Source: Parapedobacter composti
GTDB lineage: Bacteria > Bacteroidota > Bacteroidia > Sphingobacteriales > Sphingobacteriaceae
Reading direction: 5' to 3'
DNA length: 64,000 bases
Assembly: GCF_900112315.1 (NCBI RefSeq)
Contig: NZ_FOLL01000001.1
Span: 124,001-188,000, forward strand
Under the pieces are notes generated by a model. That model did no database searches, was not told the DNA's origin, and saw only the letters and a list, made by a program, of their open reading frames with translations. A program made the translations under genes and the position numbers. Positions 60,432 to 64,000 of this stretch are shown one piece after another. Position 1 is the first letter of the stretch; every line of letters begins with the position of its first letter.

Positions 60432-61313
60432 TGTCAGCAAAAACTTCTGCCGGTATTCTGTCGGGGTCATCCCGATGAACGTCTTGAATTGCTTGTTGAA
60501 ATTCGATAAGGTGTTGAATCCCGATTCGTAGCAGATTTGGGCTATATTTTTGGCCTCATCGGTAGACAGAAGCTTGCATGCGTTGCGGATACGGAGCTCG
60601 GTGAGGAAATAGGAAAATGATTTGCTGGTTTTCATAGTGAAGTACCGACTGAACGATGTAGGGGTCATATTGAGCAAAGTTGATACCTCTTCCAACGTGA
60701 TTTTATGCCTAAATCGTTGCGCAGCATAATTATATACCGTATTTATCCGATTGGTTTCCATGTCTTTAGGCTGATAAAACACCACGTCGTCATGCAATAA
60801 ATGATATTCTTTGCTTTTAGCCAACAGGTCAAATATCCGCAGCAAGTGAATGACACGTTCCATGCCGTGCAGGTACAGCAATTCATGCATTAACAACGCG
60901 GTTTCCTTTGCACTTTTGCCGTAAATTTCCATCCCATGGCGCACTTTTTCCAGCAACGTCCTAAGCTGTGTAAACTCTTCTTTTTCCATCAGCTGGCCAA
61001 GGGCTGCACCATTGAAATAGATAACCAGTCCCCGGCTGGTTTTCGCTGATTGCTGTTCAAAATAGCTTTCGTCGCTCCGCCAAAGGTGGGGAATGTTGGG
61101 GCCGAGGAACGTCAGGTCGCCTTTGTCGAAGGGTTTAACGGTATTGCCGATGAATTTGGTTCCGGTGCCTTCCATCACCAGAAAAAGCTGATATTCCAGA
61201 TGCGCGTGCCATGTCGTATCAAAGTGCTTGTCTTGTAGTTCGCGGATTGCAAAAATGTTGCCTTCCGGAATCCGGGTTTTTTGAATGGCCTTTTTCTTTA
61301 AGCTGACTTGCAT
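60426..61313 (-). CDS. AraC-family regulator with cupin sensor
   Basis: A 295-residue protein. The N-terminal cupin (about 20-110; TWHAHLEYQLFLVMEGTGTK, DLTFLGPNIPHLW) is followed by helices and a C-terminal AraC domain (about 195-290; ITLEEVSTLLNMTPTSFSRY, then IAQICYESGFNTLSNFNKQF). The DNA-binding end is near-consensus for carbohydrate-responsive AraC proteins. It is divergent from the MFS/epimerase genes and probably controls them. Confidence 0.9.
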   Translation of the reverse strand: MQVSLKKKAIQKTRIPEGNIFAIRELQDKHFDTTWHAHLEYQLFLVMEGTGTKFIGNTVKPFDKGDLTFLGPNIPHLWRSDESYFEQQSAKTSRGLVIYFNGAALGQLMEKEEFTQLRTLLEKVRHGMEIYGKSAKETALLMHELLYLHGMERVIHLLRIFDLLAKSKEYHLLHDDVVFYQPKDMETNRINTVYNYAAQRFRHKITLEEVSTLLNMTPTSFSRYFTMKTSKSFSYFLTELRIRNACKLLSTDEAKNIAQICYESGFNTLSNFNKQFKTFIGMTPTEYRQKFLLTL

Positions 61314-61546
61314 GGTTGTTTATGACTGGTTTCCGGACAATAACCGTTATCCACATGTAAATAAACGGTATGCAGCGCTGTTTATTGTAATGAAAATGTT
61401 ATCCGATTATCCATTTATGATAGATGTTTGATAGTAAGTGGATAAAATACAGTCAGCATTTGTTAATTAAAAGGTGTGTACAAAAGGATAAAGCAATTAT
61501 CTTAGCTGCTATAACAACCAAATTATTAAACTATTATAACGGAATT

Positions 61547-63091
61547 ATGACAGAAGAAACGAAAACAACCGGAGATGTGCCCGTCGGCAAGCCGGATATG
61601 CTATTGTTTTATGCATGCGTTATCTCCCTGGTGGCTACTTCTTTCGGTTTTGTCTTGCGGGCTTTTGTGCTCAATGACTGGGGTGCGGAATTTCAGTTGA
61701 CCCAAACTCAACTGGGTGAAATATCCGGGGTTGGGCTTTGGCCGTTTGCCATTAGCATCGTGTTGTTCAGCCTGATTGTCGACAAAGTGGGGTATAAAAC
61801 GTCCATGGTGTTTGCCTTCCTTTTTCACGTTGCCTCAGCGGTGGTCACGATCTTCGCCACGGGCTATTGGATGCTGTATGTGGGTACATTTATGATGGCA
61901 TTAGGTAACGGAATCGTAGAAGCAGTGGTAAATCCTGTGGTAGCCACCATGTTTCCCAAGCAAAAGACCAAATGGTTGGCCATTCTGCATGCAGGTTGGC
62001 CGGGAGGCCTGGTGCTTGGCGGCCTATTGGCACTTGCCTGGGGACCGGAAACCTCCTGGAAACTAAAGATTGCGCTGATACTGATCCCTACGCTACTGTA
62101 TGGCATAATGATGGCCACCCGTAGGTTTGCCGCCAATGAGCGAGTGCAGGCGGGCGTATCTTATCTGGAGATGTTGAAGGAACTGGGAGGCGTGGGTGCA
62201 TTGCTGATTACTGCGTTGATCGTATTCCAGTTGGGACAGGTATTCGGCTGGGGCACTTGGGTGAGCGTAGCGGTCACGCTGGTGATTGCGCTCGGTTTCG
62301 GACTATATGTAAAAAGTTGGGGGCGACCCTTGTTTATCGTGCTGCTATTAGTGATGGTACCCTTGGCTATCACAGAATTGGGTACGGATAGCTGGATCAG
62401 TAGCCTGATGGAGACCGAAATGGAAAAGCTCGGTCTTCAGGGAGGCTGGGTATTGGTTTATACATCGGCCATAATGCTGGTGCTGAGGTTGTTTGCCGGG
62501 TCCATCATTCATCGGATGTCGCCGCTGGGGTTACTGGCGGTCAGCTCGTTTATAGCTGCCATCGGCCTGTACTATTTATCCTATTCCGTTGGTGTTACCA
62601 TCCTGATAGCGGCGACCATCTATGCGTTCGGCAAGTCGTACCTATGGCCGCTGATGCTGGGGGTGGTATCCGAGCAATTCCCGAAAGGCGGCGCACTGAC
62701 ACTGAATGTGATTGCCGGGCTCGGCATGATCAGTGCGGGCGTCATCGGAGCGGGAGTGCTGGGGTTCCTGCAGGATAAACGTGCTGACGGCAATATTGCG
62801 AAATACGACGCGGAAAATAATACTTCACTCTATAACACGTACCTCACGGAAGAAAAGACCAGTTTGTTCGGCGAATACCAGGCACTTGACTTTGAAAAGT
62901 TCCAGCGTGCGCCGCAGGAAGACAAGGAGACAATTTCGGCCCTGCAGGAGGACGCGAAGAAAGTTGCCCTGCGCGACATCGTGGTGTTTCCGGTTATCAT
63001 GCTGGTATCTTACCTGCTGCTGATGTTGTATTTCAGACGGAGGGGCGGATATAAAGTGAAGGTGCTGGACACTGGGGCATCAACGGCATAA
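61547..63091 (+). CDS. MFS transporter with a long charged cytoplasmic loop
   Basis: 514 residues from the ATG at 61547 (MTEETKTTGDVPVGKPDMLL). The in-frame upstream extension to 61424 encodes no membrane helix and is AT-rich non-coding in character. About twelve membrane helices are visible, with LIVDKVGYKTSMVFAF as the loop 2-3 motif. Between helices 11 and 12 lies a hydrophilic insert of about 70 residues (KYDAENNTSLYNTYLTEEKT then EDKETISALQEDAKKVALRD). Sugar transporters with such an insert occur in Bacteroidota and Planctomycetes loci. The epimerase gene starts 19 bp downstream, so a monosaccharide is the likely cargo. Confidence 0.87.
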   Translation: MTEETKTTGDVPVGKPDMLLFYACVISLVATSFGFVLRAFVLNDWGAEFQLTQTQLGEISGVGLWPFAISIVLFSLIVDKVGYKTSMVFAFLFHVASAVVTIFATGYWMLYVGTFMMALGNGIVEAVVNPVVATMFPKQKTKWLAILHAGWPGGLVLGGLLALAWGPETSWKLKIALILIPTLLYGIMMATRRFAANERVQAGVSYLEMLKELGGVGALLITALIVFQLGQVFGWGTWVSVAVTLVIALGFGLYVKSWGRPLFIVLLLVMVPLAITELGTDSWISSLMETEMEKLGLQGGWVLVYTSAIMLVLRLFAGSIIHRMSPLGLLAVSSFIAAIGLYYLSYSVGVTILIAATIYAFGKSYLWPLMLGVVSEQFPKGGALTLNVIAGLGMISAGVIGAGVLGFLQDKRADGNIAKYDAENNTSLYNTYLTEEKTSLFGEYQALDFEKFQRAPQEDKETISALQEDAKKVALRDIVVFPVIMLVSYLLLMLYFRRRGGYKVKVLDTGASTA

Positions 63092-63110
63092 GCAATTAAA
63101 AGATTTCCAT

Positions 63111-63971
63111 ATGGCACTGAACGTTAAACTGGGGGTGAGCACCTGGCTATGGGTATCTCCGTTCCGTACGGAAGAAGCGGAGGCATTATTTAAACGGGTT
63201 TCGTCGCTCGGCTATGATACGGTGGAGATTGCCGTGGAAGATCCGGCGCTGATTGATGTCGCCCGGATTGGCGATGCACTGGCCGGCAATAACCTGGGGG
63301 TTGTGGTATGCGGGGCATTTGGTAGTACGAGAGACCTGACCAGTGATGATGAACGCCTTCAGGCCAATGCGCTGGAATACATTGAGCAGTGTCTGGCGAT
63401 TGCCAAGGCGCTGGGAGCCGGGTTTTTTGCAGGACCGATGTACTCGGCCGTCGGCAAAGCGCGGATGGTACCACCCGAACAGCGGGCTGTAGAATGGGAG
63501 CGGGCCGTAGCGAACCTTCGTAAGGTCTGCGCGATGGCGGCATCCCTGGGGCTGGATATCGCGCTGGAGCCGTTGAACCGGTTTGAGTCGGATCTGATTA
63601 ACAATGTAGACGATGTACTCCGGTTGATAGCTGCTATCGACCATCCCGCCGCGAAAGTATGCCTGGATATGTTCCATATGAATATTGAGGAACCAGATCC
63701 CGAAGAGGCTATCTACAAGGCAGGCGATAAGCTCATCCACATGCAGGTGTCCGAAAACTACCGTGGCACGCCAGGTACGGGAAATGCCAATTGGGATGCC
63801 TATCGCCGCGGGCTTGCTGCAATCGGGTACAGCGGCGTAGTGTCAATAGAAAGCTTCACACCGGAAAACAAGGAACTGGCAGGCGCGGTATGCATCTGGC
63901 GCAACTTGGCGGAAAGCCAGGATGCTTTCGCCCGTGAGGGGCATCGATTTTTGCGTGAGTGGATTGGATGA
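63111..63971 (+). CDS. D-tagatose/D-psicose 3-epimerase-like sugar isomerase
   Basis: A 286-residue TIM-barrel protein. The four metal/catalytic residues of the family are in place: Glu153 (ALEPLNRFESD), Asp186 (CLDMFHMNIEE), His210 (IHMQVSENYRG) and Glu247 (VSIESF), close to the positions in known psicose 3-epimerases. The PGTGNANWD segment is also typical. It would epimerise ketohexoses or ketopentoses at C3. It follows the MFS transporter gene by 19 bp, so import and epimerisation of a rare sugar is a sensible role. Ends 29 bp before the window edge. Confidence 0.87.
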   Translation: MALNVKLGVSTWLWVSPFRTEEAEALFKRVSSLGYDTVEIAVEDPALIDVARIGDALAGNNLGVVVCGAFGSTRDLTSDDERLQANALEYIEQCLAIAKALGAGFFAGPMYSAVGKARMVPPEQRAVEWERAVANLRKVCAMAASLGLDIALEPLNRFESDLINNVDDVLRLIAAIDHPAAKVCLDMFHMNIEEPDPEEAIYKAGDKLIHMQVSENYRGTPGTGNANWDAYRRGLAAIGYSGVVSIESFTPENKELAGAVCIWRNLAESQDAFAREGHRFLREWIG

Positions 63972-64000
63972 ACAAATAGCGATATACACGATAACTAACA

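Noticed and set aside
61424..61546. N-terminal extension of the MFS transporter
   Set aside because: The 41 extra residues come from AT-rich leader sequence, contain no helix fitting the family, and homologues start near the ATG at 61547.

Overview
The window looks like an ordinary chromosome segment of a free-living, polymer-degrading member of the Bacteroidota, probably a Sphingobacteriaceae-like soil or plant-associated organism. This rests on two SusC/SusD outer-membrane import pairs, several lipoproteins, S9 prolyl peptidases of the kind common in this phylum, and upstream regions that repeatedly carry the Bacteroidota -7 element TAnnTTTG. Family level is an inference. I see no rRNA, tRNA, CRISPR, insertion sequence or prophage.

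Layout. 1-3.0 kb: the end of a Rossmann/DUF2520 protein, an ECF sigma factor with a membrane partner, a small protein carrying an 11-copy heptanucleotide array, and a nitrilase-family amidase. 3.4-19.1 kb: a starch/maltodextrin locus. A LacI-type regulator precedes a Bacteroidota promoter and a perfect 20-bp operator. One operon follows: lipoprotein GH13 amylase, SusC, SusD, SusE-like protein, secreted GH13 maltodextrinase, beta-phosphoglucomutase, GH65 maltose phosphorylase and an MFS sugar carrier. Starch would be cut at the surface, imported as oligosaccharides, trimmed to maltose in the periplasm, carried into the cytoplasm and phosphorolysed to glucose and glucose-6-phosphate. 19.1-26.6 kb: housekeeping and stress genes (prenyl synthase, ECF sigma factor with a membrane protein that fuses an anti-sigma-like segment to an HtrA-type protease, 1-Cys peroxiredoxin, EcsC, GNAT, AraC, VOC, acyl-CoA dehydrogenase).

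26.6-41.9 kb: two divergent operons that together look like a proline/hydroxyproline-peptide utilisation system. The minus operon encodes a dihydrodipicolinate-synthase-like deaminase, a 2,5-dioxovalerate-type aldehyde dehydrogenase, a two-cysteine 4-hydroxyproline epimerase, a D-amino-acid-type FAD dehydrogenase, an Xaa-Pro aminopeptidase and a DPP-IV-like peptidase. An AraC regulator lies upstream of it. The plus operon encodes a DUF885 metallopeptidase, an APC amino-acid permease and a second DPP-IV-like peptidase.

42.2-64 kb: a second SusC/SusD locus with no glycosidase. It has instead a FAS1+DUF4859 lipoprotein, a DUF5007-like lipoprotein and an HExxH metalloprotease that also ends in DUF4859. 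Then come a secreted GH127-type beta-L-arabinofuranosidase with a LamG-like N-terminus, a RelE-type toxin-antitoxin pair, a DUF5695 protein, a stand-alone TonB receptor, an AraC regulator, an MFS transporter and a D-tagatose/psicose 3-epimerase-like enzyme.

The most interesting reading is that the two halves of the 26.6-58 kb stretch belong together. Known GH127 enzymes remove beta-L-arabinofuranose from hydroxyproline-linked arabinans of plant extensins. Here such an enzyme sits near a surface metalloprotease locus, prolyl peptidases and a complete hydroxyproline catabolic pathway. A hydroxyproline-rich-glycoprotein (extensin) utilisation island is therefore proposed as a testable hypothesis. 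Two intergenic arrays of five 11-bp units and the heptamer array are further unexplained structures.
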